Positions 44,346 to 52,900 of a stretch of 64,000 bases of DNA are shown here, one piece after another (position 1 is the stretch's first letter; the number at the start of each line of letters is the position of its first letter). Below the pieces are notes generated by a model. It was not told where the DNA came from, made no database searches, and saw only the letters and a list, made by a program, of their open reading frames with translations. A program made the position numbers and the translations under genes. This DNA is from Paenibacillus sp. HWE-109 (GTDB taxonomy: Bacteria > Bacillota > Bacilli > Paenibacillales > NBRC-103111): positions 2,418,001-2,482,000 of the forward strand of contig NZ_CP091881.1 of NCBI RefSeq assembly GCF_022163125.1, given 5' to 3'.

Positions 44346-44798
44346 TTATTTGTTGTCTTCTCTGGTGGGCAGTTTGTCAACGAGCCTGCCTAGCAGCTCT
44401 ACCAGCATCAGCTTCTCTGCTTGCGAGAATTGCTCGAAGGGCTCGGCCAGTTTTTCTTTCCATGCTTGTTCGGTTTGCTGAATAACGGCATAACCCGCAT
44501 CTGTTAAAATCACCGTTTTCACGCGTGTATCCGTTTCGCTGATTTGCCTAAGCACGAGGCCGCTTTTCTCTAAGCGATCCAGCATTTGTGACATTGTGCT
44601 CTGTTGAACATCCAATTTAACGGCGAGTTGACCGATCGTTTGATTCGCTTCATTGGAAAGATGGCGCAGAAGCAGCCATTGGACACGTGTTATGGTTCGG
44701 CTCTCAAGCCCGAATGTCGTATACCGCAGATAACGATTAACGGCAATCAGTGAGGCGGCAAGTTGATCCAGCGAATCAGGATGATTCATGTTATTCAC
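44346..44798 (-). CDS. MarR family transcriptional regulator
   Basis: 150 aa winged-helix dimeric regulator. DNA-binding core: NQTIGQLAVKLDVQQSTMSQMLDRLEKSGLVLRQISETDTRVKTV, including the wing D-x-R. It is transcribed against operon 1 and divergently from operon 2, so it may control operon 2 or itself. The upstream region 44800-44900 is very AT-rich. Effector unknown. Confidence 0.9.
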   Translation of the reverse strand: MNNMNHPDSLDQLAASLIAVNRYLRYTTFGLESRTITRVQWLLLRHLSNEANQTIGQLAVKLDVQQSTMSQMLDRLEKSGLVLRQISETDTRVKTVILTDAGYAVIQQTEQAWKEKLAEPFEQFSQAEKLMLVELLGRLVDKLPTREDNK

Positions 44799-44913
44799 TC
44801 CAAAAAAAGTTATATATTCCCAAGTTCATTTATATTATATAGCTAACCTATATATATTTCAAATCATATTTCAAATAAAACGGTTGGAAATCTAAGCTTA
44901 TTTTGTTTTATAT

Positions 44914-44957
44914 CCGGATAAAACTTAGTTGACGAATATAAATGAAGATGCTACTAT
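44914..44957 (+). promoter_or_regulatory. Promoter and operator-like element of operon 2
   Basis: TTGACG (44929) and TACTAT (44952) with an exact 17-nt spacer. The CCGGATAAAACTTAG element (44914-44928) abuts the -35 and contains GATAAAACTTA, shared with the palindrome upstream of operon 1, here with a degenerate right half. Confidence 0.65.
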
Positions 44958-44963
44958 GATATT

Positions 44964-45109
44964 ATTCTTAGTAAACACCTTGGTTTTGTGGATATAATGT
45001 ACAACACATGTATCGCGAACTCTTTACTAGGAATGAACGATATGACTACTCGTCCAACCGTACGAACGGAGGCGTTCCTTATTAGGGATGCCTCCTTTTT
45101 GTTTTTTGC
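44964..45109 (+). promoter_or_regulatory. Leader RNA with terminator before operon 2 (candidate attenuator)
   Basis: About 145 nt from the predicted start to a hairpin, GGAGGC...CC / GG...GCCTCC, followed by TTTTTGTTTTTT (45069-45109). No + strand gene precedes it, because the neighbour upstream is the minus-strand MarR gene, so this terminator can only act on operon 2 transcripts. It carries TATGACTAC and the 18-nt motif ACCGTACGAACGGAGGCG (45057-45074) found also in the operon 1 leader. Confidence 0.6.
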
Positions 45110-45174
45110 TTGGTGACTGAAGAGGTCGTATGTTGGCATTTCAATTGAGAATAATTGTTTAGGGGGCAATGGAT

Positions 45175-46779
45175 ATGGCGAAGGTATGGGAAGATAGTGA
45201 ATTGCGGTTGTCTGCTGATGTTCTGGTCATTGGTGGCGGGCCATCTGGAACTTGGGCGGCCTTAACGGCTGCAACGAATGGCTCCAAAGTCATTCTGGTA
45301 GATAAAGGGTATTGCGGCACAAGCGGAGCAACGGCGCCATCAGGTACGGGCGTTTGGTATATCAAGCCGGACGAACAGCTTCGTGAGGAAGCAAGGCAAA
45401 GTCGATATTTACTCGGCGGTAAATTGGCTGAGGTTCCTTGGATGAATCGTGTGCTCGATCGCACGTATGAGAATATGAATAAATTGGGAGCGTGGGGCTA
45501 CCCTTTTCCCAAAGATGATAACGGTGATCCTTACAAAAGAGGCTTGCAAGGGCCTGAATATATGAAGCTCATGCGTAAATTGGTACAAAAAGCTGGTGTG
45601 CAAATTCTCGATCACAGTCCTGTACTTGAACTGCTTGCCGATGAACACGGTGTTGGCGGTGCGACAGGCGTAAGGACGCAAAGCGGCCAAACGTGGACGG
45701 TGCGTGCCGGGGCGGTAGTGATCGCGACAGGCGGTTGTGCTTTCCTAAGCAAAGCATTAGGAACGAATGTTTTAACGGGGGATGGTTATTTGCTGGCTGC
45801 TGAGGCAGGGGCAGACTTCTCCGGCATGGAGTTCTCGAATGCGTACGCGATTTGCCCGACATTCTCTTCCGTGACCAAAACAGCTTACTATCGGTATGCT
45901 TCCTTCTATTATGAAGATGGAACCATTGTGGAGGGGGCAGGCTCGCAACGCGGTCGATCCATCATCGCTCGCAATCTGCTGCAAGGTCGTCAAGTGTATG
46001 CAAGCTTGGATCAAGCGCCTGAGGATATTCGTCCGCTTCTGCGCGTGAACCAAACGAATTTCTTCCTGCCTTTCGATCGGCTCGGTATCGATCCATTCAA
46101 AGATAAATTCCCGGTCACACTGCGCTTGGAAGGAACCGTTCGCGGTACAGGAGGTATTCGTATTATTGACGAGCAATGTTCGACGATTGTGCCAGGCCTC
46201 TATGCGGCTGGAGATGCGGCTACTCGCGAACTGATATGCGGAGGTTTCACAGGCGGTGGCAGTCATAATGCCGCTTGGGCGATGTCATCCGGTTCGTTCG
46301 CAGGCGAGGGAGCTTCCAAGTTTGCGCGTGATCTCGGTGACAGAGCATCCAATCGCCAGTTGAAAAGTGTCTCCACCACCACATTCGCCAAAGCCGGAGG
46401 CAGTGAGGATAAAGGCAAAACAGCAGAAGCCATTCGTGCCGTGCAAGAGGAAGTAACGCCGTATGATCGCAATTTGTTCCGTACGCAAGAAGGGCTGGCT
46501 AGCTCAATCACCCGTCTGGATGGACTTTGGACGGATCTGCGCGAACGTACGACGACCCTGGATCTGCAAGGTGTTCGCCATCGTGAAGCTACAGCTATGA
46601 CAGCGACGGCTCGATGGATGTACAATACCGCACAGGTTCGTACGGAGACTAGAGGGATGCACAAACGTGAGGATTATCCGACATTGGATGATTCGCAGCG
46701 CTATCGGTTAATCAGCGGCGGGCTTGACCAGGTCTGGACGCAAAAGGCTGAAGTAAGCAAGGAGGCCGTTACGCCATGA
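45175..46779 (+). CDS. FAD-binding oxidoreductase (fumarate reductase/AprA-like flavoprotein), copy 2
   Basis: 534 aa, paralogue of the flavoprotein at 42.3 kb along the full length: DVLVIGGGPSGTWAALTAA, VDKGYCGTSGATAPSG, VVIATGGCAFLSKALG, EGTVRGTGGIRIIDEQC, PGLYAAGDAATRELICGG. It shares with copy 1 the segment GPEYMKLMR and the C-terminal TARWMY. ATG 45175 lies 8 nt after AGGGGG; ATG 45169 is too close to that site. Expected to pair with its own ferredoxin. Reaction unknown. Confidence 0.87.
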   Translation: MAKVWEDSELRLSADVLVIGGGPSGTWAALTAATNGSKVILVDKGYCGTSGATAPSGTGVWYIKPDEQLREEARQSRYLLGGKLAEVPWMNRVLDRTYENMNKLGAWGYPFPKDDNGDPYKRGLQGPEYMKLMRKLVQKAGVQILDHSPVLELLADEHGVGGATGVRTQSGQTWTVRAGAVVIATGGCAFLSKALGTNVLTGDGYLLAAEAGADFSGMEFSNAYAICPTFSSVTKTAYYRYASFYYEDGTIVEGAGSQRGRSIIARNLLQGRQVYASLDQAPEDIRPLLRVNQTNFFLPFDRLGIDPFKDKFPVTLRLEGTVRGTGGIRIIDEQCSTIVPGLYAAGDAATRELICGGFTGGGSHNAAWAMSSGSFAGEGASKFARDLGDRASNRQLKSVSTTTFAKAGGSEDKGKTAEAIRAVQEEVTPYDRNLFRTQEGLASSITRLDGLWTDLRERTTTLDLQGVRHREATAMTATARWMYNTAQVRTETRGMHKREDYPTLDDSQRYRLISGGLDQVWTQKAEVSKEAVTP

Positions 46780-47111
46780 TTGAATTGGTCAGCGAGTCCA
46801 AATGTGTAGAGTGCAATTTATGCGTGTCGGTTTGTCCAACGAACGTGTTTGATCGCGGGGAGCATGGTATTCCGGTTATTGCGCGTCAAAGCGACTGCCA
46901 AACCTGCTTCATGTGCGAGTTGTATTGTCCGGCAGATGCGCTTTATGTCGCTGCGGATGCAGAAGGGCCAACGGCTGTAAGTGAAGCGCTTCTGGATGAA
47001 CAAGGTCTATTGGGCGGCTATCGTGAGAAAGTAGGTTGGGGCAAAGGCCGCAAACCGGTCGCCGAACATCCTTATATGTATGAATTAGCGAAAAGAACCG
47101 CCATAGGGTAA
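46776..47111 (+). CDS. Two-cluster 4Fe-4S ferredoxin, copy 2
   Basis: 111 aa. Cluster motifs CVECNLCVSVCPTNVF and CQTCFMCELYCPADAL, then a C-terminal tail ending AKRTAIG with a GWGKGR segment also present in copy 1. ATG overlaps the flavoprotein stop (ATGA), with AAGGAGG upstream. Electron partner of copy 2 flavoprotein (inference from coupling). Confidence 0.92.
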   Translation: MIELVSESKCVECNLCVSVCPTNVFDRGEHGIPVIARQSDCQTCFMCELYCPADALYVAADAEGPTAVSEALLDEQGLLGGYREKVGWGKGRKPVAEHPYMYELAKRTAIG

Positions 47112-47148
47112 TCCCTGTGGCTGCAACCTGAGAGGAGATCGGACAATC

Positions 47149-48192
47149 ATGACAGAGAAACAGATACAAAGAAAAAGGGGATTTTTACGGTCATCAAGTT
47201 TGGTCGTTTTGTTAGCGACAATGGTTGGCTTGGTAGCGGCATGCGGCAATTCCGAAGGAGCCTCTAAGCCGGCGAACAGCAGTGCCACAGCAACTAGCAG
47301 CGGAGCCAAAGTGCAGCCGCCAAGTGTCATCAATTATGGTTACATTGGGACGAATAAGCTTAATTTTCCGGGCGGGGCGGAAGGCTGGGGCTTTTATAAA
47401 GGAATTATTCAAGAAGAATTCAAGAAATACGGCATAACGGATGTTAAATTGGTTGCTTTCCCGAACGGACCCGATCAAAGTGAATCGCTGATCAGCGGCA
47501 GACTTGATTTCGGTAGTTTGGGTGATACGCCTGCACTTCTTGCTCGTTCTACCGGAGCCAAAACAAGAGCCATTACACAAGGGGCTACGGACAGTATCGG
47601 CTACTTGATTGGCAAGAAAGGCGGACCTCAGTCCATCGCTGATCTGAAAGGCAAAACGGTTGCGATTCAAAAGGGTTCCTTTATGCACCGTTATATTGCT
47701 GGTTTGGTGAAAGAACAGAACGTTCCGGATGTGAAATTCATCCATATGCTGCGCCCTGACGGCGAAGCTGCTCTCTCTCGTGGAGAAGTCGATGCGATGA
47801 CCAACAGCGCAATCTTCGCTTTAAAGCAAATCGAACAAGGCTATCCGTTAATTGATGATGCGTCCAAACATCCCAATTTGATCGGTACCAGCATCACCGT
47901 GGCTTCTGAAGAGTATCTGAAGAAATTTCCTGATTTCCAAAAAGTTTGGAATGAAGCGCGTCTCAAAGCACTGAAGGATTTGCAGGCTAAACCTGATGAA
48001 TATTACCAATTCCTTTCGCAGTTAAATGGCTTTACTCCAGAACTGAACAAGAAAGTTACGCCGATCGAGACGATTAAAGCTGTTAATTTCACCGATGATG
48101 GACTCAAGCTGCTCGATGGGACGAAGAAGTTTCTAGTCGATGAGAAGCTGGCAGAGAAAGATTTTGATCTGAATCAGTGGATTCTAAAATAA
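47149..48192 (+). CDS. ABC transporter substrate-binding lipoprotein (SsuA/TauA-like)
   Basis: 347 aa. Lipoprotein signal: basic start KQIQRKRGFLR, hydrophobic core and lipobox LVAAC, giving an acylated Cys near residue 28 on the outer membrane face. The NMT1/SsuA-type periplasmic fold follows: SGRLDFGSLGDTPALLA, KTVAIQKGSFMHRYIAGLV. The FGSLGDTP pattern is characteristic of aliphatic sulfonate/taurine binders. Probably supplies the ATPase and permeases of operon 1, since no ABC partners are in operon 2. Confidence 0.9.
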   Translation: MTEKQIQRKRGFLRSSSLVVLLATMVGLVAACGNSEGASKPANSSATATSSGAKVQPPSVINYGYIGTNKLNFPGGAEGWGFYKGIIQEEFKKYGITDVKLVAFPNGPDQSESLISGRLDFGSLGDTPALLARSTGAKTRAITQGATDSIGYLIGKKGGPQSIADLKGKTVAIQKGSFMHRYIAGLVKEQNVPDVKFIHMLRPDGEAALSRGEVDAMTNSAIFALKQIEQGYPLIDDASKHPNLIGTSITVASEEYLKKFPDFQKVWNEARLKALKDLQAKPDEYYQFLSQLNGFTPELNKKVTPIETIKAVNFTDDGLKLLDGTKKFLVDEKLAEKDFDLNQWILK

Positions 48193-48225
48193 GCCGATAT
48201 TTCGATGACGAAAGGAAATGTAAAC

Positions 48226-48840
48226 ATGACGACTACTACGCAGGCCGTTTATCAAGCTTCAATATCCCCAGAGGTTGAGGCTAATCGCAAGGCTGAACAC
48301 CCGGTTCATGCGCTTTTTCTAAACCGTTGGTCGTCTCGTGCTTTCGAACCCAAAGCCGTAGCAGAGGAGACGCTTGCGACTATACTTGAAGCTGCTCGAT
48401 GGGCGCCGTCGGCAAGTAATCTACAGCCTTGGAAATTTATTGTTGCAAAAACAGAAGCACAGAAACTGAAATTTCAAGATTTCATTAAGCCAAACAACCG
48501 TTTATGGACGGATCATGCACCTGTTCTCTTTCTGTTGATTTCTAATAAGCATCGTCCAGATGGCGAGCTGAATGGGGCACATGCCTTTGATACGGGAGCA
48601 GCTTGGGCGTCGATTGCTTTTCAGGCGCATCTGCTGGGCCTCGCTACTCGGGCTGTTGGCGGTTATGACAAAGACAAAGCGCGTGAAGTGCTACAGATCC
48701 CGGCTGAGTATGAACTGCATGCTGTAATTGCCCTAGGCTATCGCGGTGCTGGTGAAACATTGCCGGAGGAATTGCAGCAACGTGAAATTCCGAACGGTCG
48801 GCGAGTTCTGAACGAAAGTATCATTGAAGGTTCATTCTAA
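48226..48840 (+). CDS. Nitroreductase family flavoprotein
   Basis: About 204 aa FMN-dependent reductase fold. NRWSSRAFEPKAV is the N-terminal FMN phosphate loop, ARWAPSASNLQPWKFIV the second, and LGLATRAVGGYDKDKAREVLQIPAEYELHAVIALGY the C-terminal part. Family members reduce nitro groups, quinones or other substrates with NAD(P)H. ATG 48226 follows AAAGGAAATG; ATG 48205 has no site. Its place in operon 2 suggests a redox step after uptake. Confidence 0.88.
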   Translation: MTTTTQAVYQASISPEVEANRKAEHPVHALFLNRWSSRAFEPKAVAEETLATILEAARWAPSASNLQPWKFIVAKTEAQKLKFQDFIKPNNRLWTDHAPVLFLLISNKHRPDGELNGAHAFDTGAAWASIAFQAHLLGLATRAVGGYDKDKAREVLQIPAEYELHAVIALGYRGAGETLPEELQQREIPNGRRVLNESIIEGSF

Positions 48841-48844
48841 TCGC

Positions 48845-50101
48845 ATGGAGCACTGGAATCGGCAATTCACTGCGCTTCTGACGGTGCAATTGCTTGTCTC
48901 AACAGCTCATGGCATGTTTGTTCCTTTACTGCCCAACTTCCTTGAGGACGTTGGGCATGTTCGTGGGGACTCGCTCTATATTTGGTCAGGAGTTGTATTC
49001 TCTGCCAACTTTATTGCGATGATGCTGGCTATGCCGTTCCTTGGCCGCATTGGTGACCGTTATGGCCGCAAGCCTGTTATGCTCTGGTCGGGATTCGGGA
49101 TGGCCGTCATTACTGCCTGCATGCCGCTTGCTTCGGAACCATGGCAGTTAACGCTGCTGCGTTTTCTGCAAGGCTGCTTCACCGGTATTTTGCCTTTCAC
49201 CATGGTGTTAGTACTGATCGGAGCCTCTCGCAAAAAAGTCGGCGTATCAGCAGGCACGATGCAGATGATGGGAGAGAGCGGGTCACTCATCGGACCCCTC
49301 ATCGCTTCATCCTTGCTGTCCTTCATGCCTGTGCAAAGTGCCTACCCAGCCATGAGCGTATTTATTTTCATGGCAGCGATGTGTGTCTTGCTATTTGTGA
49401 ATGAAGGCCCGCGCACAACGCATATACCTACGAAGGTGAGGGACTCCCTGCTCACTGATTGGAAACGATTGTGGCGTATGAAGCCATTGCCCTCCTTGTT
49501 GATCAGTGCCTTATGTGTGAATTTTGCCATCATCGGGACGAATCCCGTCTTGCCCTACTATGTGAAGCAAGCGACGCATACGTTGCCATTTCTCAATGAG
49601 CAGTGGCTGCTCGGTGTTACTTTATCGACAACTTCGCTTGCGGTCATTCTGTTCTCTCCCTTCCTTGGCATGATTTCTGACCGCGTTGGACCCTTGCTGC
49701 TCCTGAAAGTGGCGACAAGTACTGCGCTGTTGCTTTGTTTGGTGCAAGCGATAACACATTTCTATCCCATTATTCTTGGATGCCGATTTCTGCTTGGGTT
49801 GTGTGTAGCAGGCATGATGCCTAATATCCAGGCACAGGTGAGGGGATTGGTTCAGAAGGGGATGGAAGGGCAGACCTTTGCTATGGTAAATTCCTGGATG
49901 TTCCTCGGCAGTTTATCCGGCCCGCTCATTGGGGGGATTATCGTTGCCCAGTTTGGCATCCAAGGTTGGTTTGTAGCAGCTATGCTGGTCTTTGCCATCA
50001 GCTGCGGGCAAGCTTTTGGAATCGGTCGGTTTTATTCACGTAATGCTCACTTGCAGGTTACACATTCCTTATTTAATCCGGCAACTGAATCTAAACCTTA
50101 A
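48845..50101 (+). CDS. MFS transporter
   Basis: About 418 aa with 12 predicted membrane segments. Loop 2-3 signature GRIGDRYGRKPVMLWSG (~65-80) and, in the second half, GMISDRVGPLLLL. Drug/metabolite exporter subtype similar to MdtG-like proteins. It is the last gene of operon 2 and could export a product or a toxic by-product. Start uncertain: ATG 48845 lies just after the previous stop; a TTG at 48824 overlaps the nitroreductase. Its TAA stop lies in the arm of the terminator. Confidence 0.9.
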   Translation: MEHWNRQFTALLTVQLLVSTAHGMFVPLLPNFLEDVGHVRGDSLYIWSGVVFSANFIAMMLAMPFLGRIGDRYGRKPVMLWSGFGMAVITACMPLASEPWQLTLLRFLQGCFTGILPFTMVLVLIGASRKKVGVSAGTMQMMGESGSLIGPLIASSLLSFMPVQSAYPAMSVFIFMAAMCVLLFVNEGPRTTHIPTKVRDSLLTDWKRLWRMKPLPSLLISALCVNFAIIGTNPVLPYYVKQATHTLPFLNEQWLLGVTLSTTSLAVILFSPFLGMISDRVGPLLLLKVATSTALLLCLVQAITHFYPIILGCRFLLGLCVAGMMPNIQAQVRGLVQKGMEGQTFAMVNSWMFLGSLSGPLIGGIIVAQFGIQGWFVAAMLVFAISCGQAFGIGRFYSRNAHLQVTHSLFNPATESKP

Positions 50102-50127
50102 TGCCACTAGTGGCATTAAGGTTTTTT
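50096..50127 (+). terminator. Perfect palindromic terminator after the MFS gene
   Basis: A 26-bp perfect palindrome with half-site CCTTAATGCCACT (50096-50121) is followed by six T. The MFS stop codon (50099-50101) is inside the left arm. Confidence 0.92.
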
Positions 50128-50204
50128 GGCAACTTACTCATTTCTGTACTTTTCAGGCGAAAAGTCAGATATGCATAGATATCAGGTGCATAATGAGGTG
50201 GGCG

Positions 50205-51038
50205 ATGAAAAACGATGATGCTTTTTTGTTTGCTTTGCATAAAATGGAATCGCAGCTAAAACAATTGACATTTAATTTGCGTGAAGGTCACGACTGTATG
50301 CAGGTGCTGCAAAATAAATTGGATGAACTGTGCGCGTTTATTAATAACGAGGAACATATCCGTGAATGGCATTTATGCAGTCATGACGCAGAGATTCGAA
50401 CTCAAGCACAGCTGCTTAGAGCTAGCTCCATTGAAGCTCTTTGTCATGTAGAGAAATATCAATCAAGACGCCTACATAAAGGAGAAAGCCAGATAAGCGA
50501 CTATATTCGCAACTTATCCCACTCGGTTATAAATGAGCTCGACCTGCTGCAGATTGATCGTCAGTCTAAGGTCATATTTGTTGGTTCTGGCGCGCTCCCG
50601 ACCTCGTCGTTGATCATTGCAGAGCAAACAGGAGCTGAAGTACTGTGTGTGGATATTGACTCGGAAGCGGTAGAACTGGGAAGACATACAGCAAGGATGT
50701 CAGGCCTCGAAGGCAACATTACTTTTACGACTACAAGCTTATTGGAATTAGCATTTACGAGGAAGGCTACGCATGTGTTAATCGCTTCACTTGTCAGCAA
50801 TAAATTGGAGCTGCTGGAGGAACTCAAGCAGGTCGCCCCTAAGTCAGTGAGAATTATGATGAGATACGGGAACGGGCTCAAATCGTTATTTAATTGCCCG
50901 ATGGAAGATGATATTTCCGAAGAATGGACGCAGAGGAAAATTAGCAATCCGTCGCAGATCTATGACATACTCCTCATGGAACGTGCCAAACAAATGGGGA
51001 TGAGTTCAGGATTTTGGCTGTCAATGTACCATAAATAG
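50205..51038 (+). CDS. Nicotianamine synthase-like / CntL-like aminocarboxypropyl transferase
   Basis: About 277 aa. Central Rossmann-type SAM-binding segment VIFVGSGALPTSSLIIAEQTGAEVLCVDIDSEAVELG (~123-160), the form seen in nicotianamine synthase relatives (GSGxLPxTS, then an acidic residue at the end of strand 2), and IMMRYGNGLKSLFNCP (~223-238). These enzymes move the aminobutyrate group of SAM onto an amine to make metallophores. No opine dehydrogenase, histidine racemase or metallophore exporter is adjacent. ATG 50205 has GAGG 6 nt upstream; ATG 50193 is also possible. A plain methyltransferase is the alternative. Confidence 0.6.
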   Translation: MKNDDAFLFALHKMESQLKQLTFNLREGHDCMQVLQNKLDELCAFINNEEHIREWHLCSHDAEIRTQAQLLRASSIEALCHVEKYQSRRLHKGESQISDYIRNLSHSVINELDLLQIDRQSKVIFVGSGALPTSSLIIAEQTGAEVLCVDIDSEAVELGRHTARMSGLEGNITFTTTSLLELAFTRKATHVLIASLVSNKLELLEELKQVAPKSVRIMMRYGNGLKSLFNCPMEDDISEEWTQRKISNPSQIYDILLMERAKQMGMSSGFWLSMYHK

Positions 51039-51128
51039 TATCCATTTGACTCTAGAATTGTACGTCGGACTTGTGATATTTTGGATATGGGTTTCGAAAT
51101 CAATCTGAATCCACAAGGAGAGACAGCC

Positions 51129-52727
51129 ATGAACTTATTAATTGTGGAAGATGAAATTCGACTCAGACACGCACTAGCTAATAACATCCCTTGGGACCAA
51201 CATGATATTGAGGTTGTCGGCCAAGCTGGCAATGGCAAAGAAGCTTTGCGCTTAATCGATTTGAAAAAACCGGAAATTATTTTGCTGGATTTGCAAATGC
51301 CTGAGATGGACGGCTTGACGTTGGCCAGGCAGCTTCGCGAAACCGACCCCTTTCTGAAAATCATCGTGTTAAGCGGCCATGATGATTTCTCCTATGCCCA
51401 GCAAGCGCTTGAACTAGGTGTCATGAAATATTTGCTGAAGCCTGCTGGAGATGAGGAAATTCTGGCTACCGTGCTTGAAGCGGCAGAAAGGTTGAAATCC
51501 GAGCTTGAACAGCATCATAACGAAGTGGAGTTAAAGGAGAAGTGGCGGCTGCATTTGCCGCATCTGGTGAATGATTTTTTATTCGGCTGCTTGAAAGGCA
51601 AATTCGAGCCATGGGAGATTGAGCACAAAAGCAATACGCTGCAGTTGGAATTGCCGCAGGAGGATCATTACGCCGTTGTCGTCATTGATATGGACCCGAT
51701 CTCGGAAGAGGAGACGAGGTTCAGCAGGAAGGACACGTCCTTGCTGCAATTCTCGCTTGGCAGTATCACGAAGGAATTCCTCCAGCAAGAAGCGTGTTGG
51801 GTTATTTCAGATTATGCCGGCGGGACAGTCGTTATCTTCCATTTAACAGGAAATGAAGCTGCTAATCTTGCACTGCAGAAAATTAATGCCCTGACAGAGA
51901 AGCTGCTTTTCACGGTGCATAGCTGTCTCAGACTTAGTGCAAGCGCAGGCATTAGCGGATTTCTGGGCCGGCGTGATGAAATGAACAAGCTGTATATACA
52001 AGCTATGCGTGCGCTGCAAAACCGGATTGTGCTTGGACATGATTTGGCAATTCCGTATCGGGAAGAGCAGGGAAGAGAGGCGGAATTGCAGCTCCAGCCG
52101 AACTTGGAGAAGGCTCTGGAGATCGCGCTCGAAACGGGCGAAGCCGAGAAGGCTAGCGAAACGTTAAGCATGCTTTGGGATAGCGGAATGCGTAGTGCGG
52201 AGACACTTGTGGCTATGCAGGAGTATATTCTTTATTTTGGCAGCTTGTTCGTCCGAATGATTCAGAAACAGGGCTGGCCGGTGCAGGAAGTGGCAGGGGA
52301 CGACTATGTCTACTTTCATAATCATCGGGAGCTGACAGCGAAGGATCAGATTTTCTTTTGGCTGCAGCGCATGATTAAAGCGTATTTGGCTTACGCGAAT
52401 CAGCGAAGAAAATCAACGAGTCATGGTGTGATTAAGACCATTCTTGGCTTGGTCGAAAATGAAATTGATCAGGAAATGACACTCCAAGCTGTAGCTGATA
52501 GGTTGTACGTTAATTCCTCCTATTTGAGCCGTTTGTTCAAGCAGGAAACAGGCAAAGCTTTCTCCACTTATGTACTTGAAAGGAAAATGGAGAAGGCCAA
52601 GGCTACCCTGCAAGAAGGCGCAAGAGTCTATGATGCTGCGGCTGCTGTCGGCTATAGAGATGTGAGTTATTTTACAAGGGTATTTCGCAAATATTGGGGC
52701 GTGACACCGGGTGAGGTTCGGAATTGA
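51129..52727 (+). CDS. YesN-type response regulator with AraC DNA-binding domain
   Basis: About 532 aa. Receiver domain at the N-terminus: LLIVEDEIRLR, phospho-acceptor Asp in IILLDLQMPEMDGL (~residue 55), and LKPAGDEEI with the conserved Lys (~104). A long central region (~135-420) and a C-terminal AraC double HTH (VADRLYVNSSYLSRLFKQETG, AAAVGYRDVSYFTRVFRKYWG) follow. Such regulators are normally paired with a YesM kinase; none is adjacent. It lies upstream of a sugar ABC importer that it likely controls. ATG 51129 follows AAGGAG. Confidence 0.9.
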   Translation: MNLLIVEDEIRLRHALANNIPWDQHDIEVVGQAGNGKEALRLIDLKKPEIILLDLQMPEMDGLTLARQLRETDPFLKIIVLSGHDDFSYAQQALELGVMKYLLKPAGDEEILATVLEAAERLKSELEQHHNEVELKEKWRLHLPHLVNDFLFGCLKGKFEPWEIEHKSNTLQLELPQEDHYAVVVIDMDPISEEETRFSRKDTSLLQFSLGSITKEFLQQEACWVISDYAGGTVVIFHLTGNEAANLALQKINALTEKLLFTVHSCLRLSASAGISGFLGRRDEMNKLYIQAMRALQNRIVLGHDLAIPYREEQGREAELQLQPNLEKALEIALETGEAEKASETLSMLWDSGMRSAETLVAMQEYILYFGSLFVRMIQKQGWPVQEVAGDDYVYFHNHRELTAKDQIFFWLQRMIKAYLAYANQRRKSTSHGVIKTILGLVENEIDQEMTLQAVADRLYVNSSYLSRLFKQETGKAFSTYVLERKMEKAKATLQEGARVYDAAAAVGYRDVSYFTRVFRKYWGVTPGEVRN

Positions 52728-52749
52728 ACGCTCATTCACCTGCAAGTGC

Positions 52750-52781
52750 AAGCTTTCTCCTAGGTGGAGAAGGCTTTTTTT
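52750..52781 (+). terminator. Intrinsic terminator after the response regulator
   Basis: An 11-bp stem AAGCTTTCTCC / GGAGAAGGCTT around a TAGGT loop, then a run of T. Confidence 0.9.
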
Positions 52782-52900
52782 CTTGTTTCCTAATCGAGAA
52801 GTTATCAAAGTACCAAAACAAGTAATATAACTCTAATTCGCAAAAAATCGCCGGATGATACACTAATTACAAGACTAAGAGGCAAGAAGGAGGCGTCGTT

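Noticed and set aside
44987..45116. About 40-codon ORF (starts MYNTCIANSLLG) in the operon 2 leader as a leader peptide
   Set aside because: No ribosome binding site and no regulatory run of one amino acid; the frame simply passes through the terminator hairpin.
44799..45174. SAM (S-box) riboswitch upstream of the sulfur-like operon
   Set aside because: None of the S-box signature segments were seen; only the attenuator-like hairpin and the shared 18-nt motif are present.
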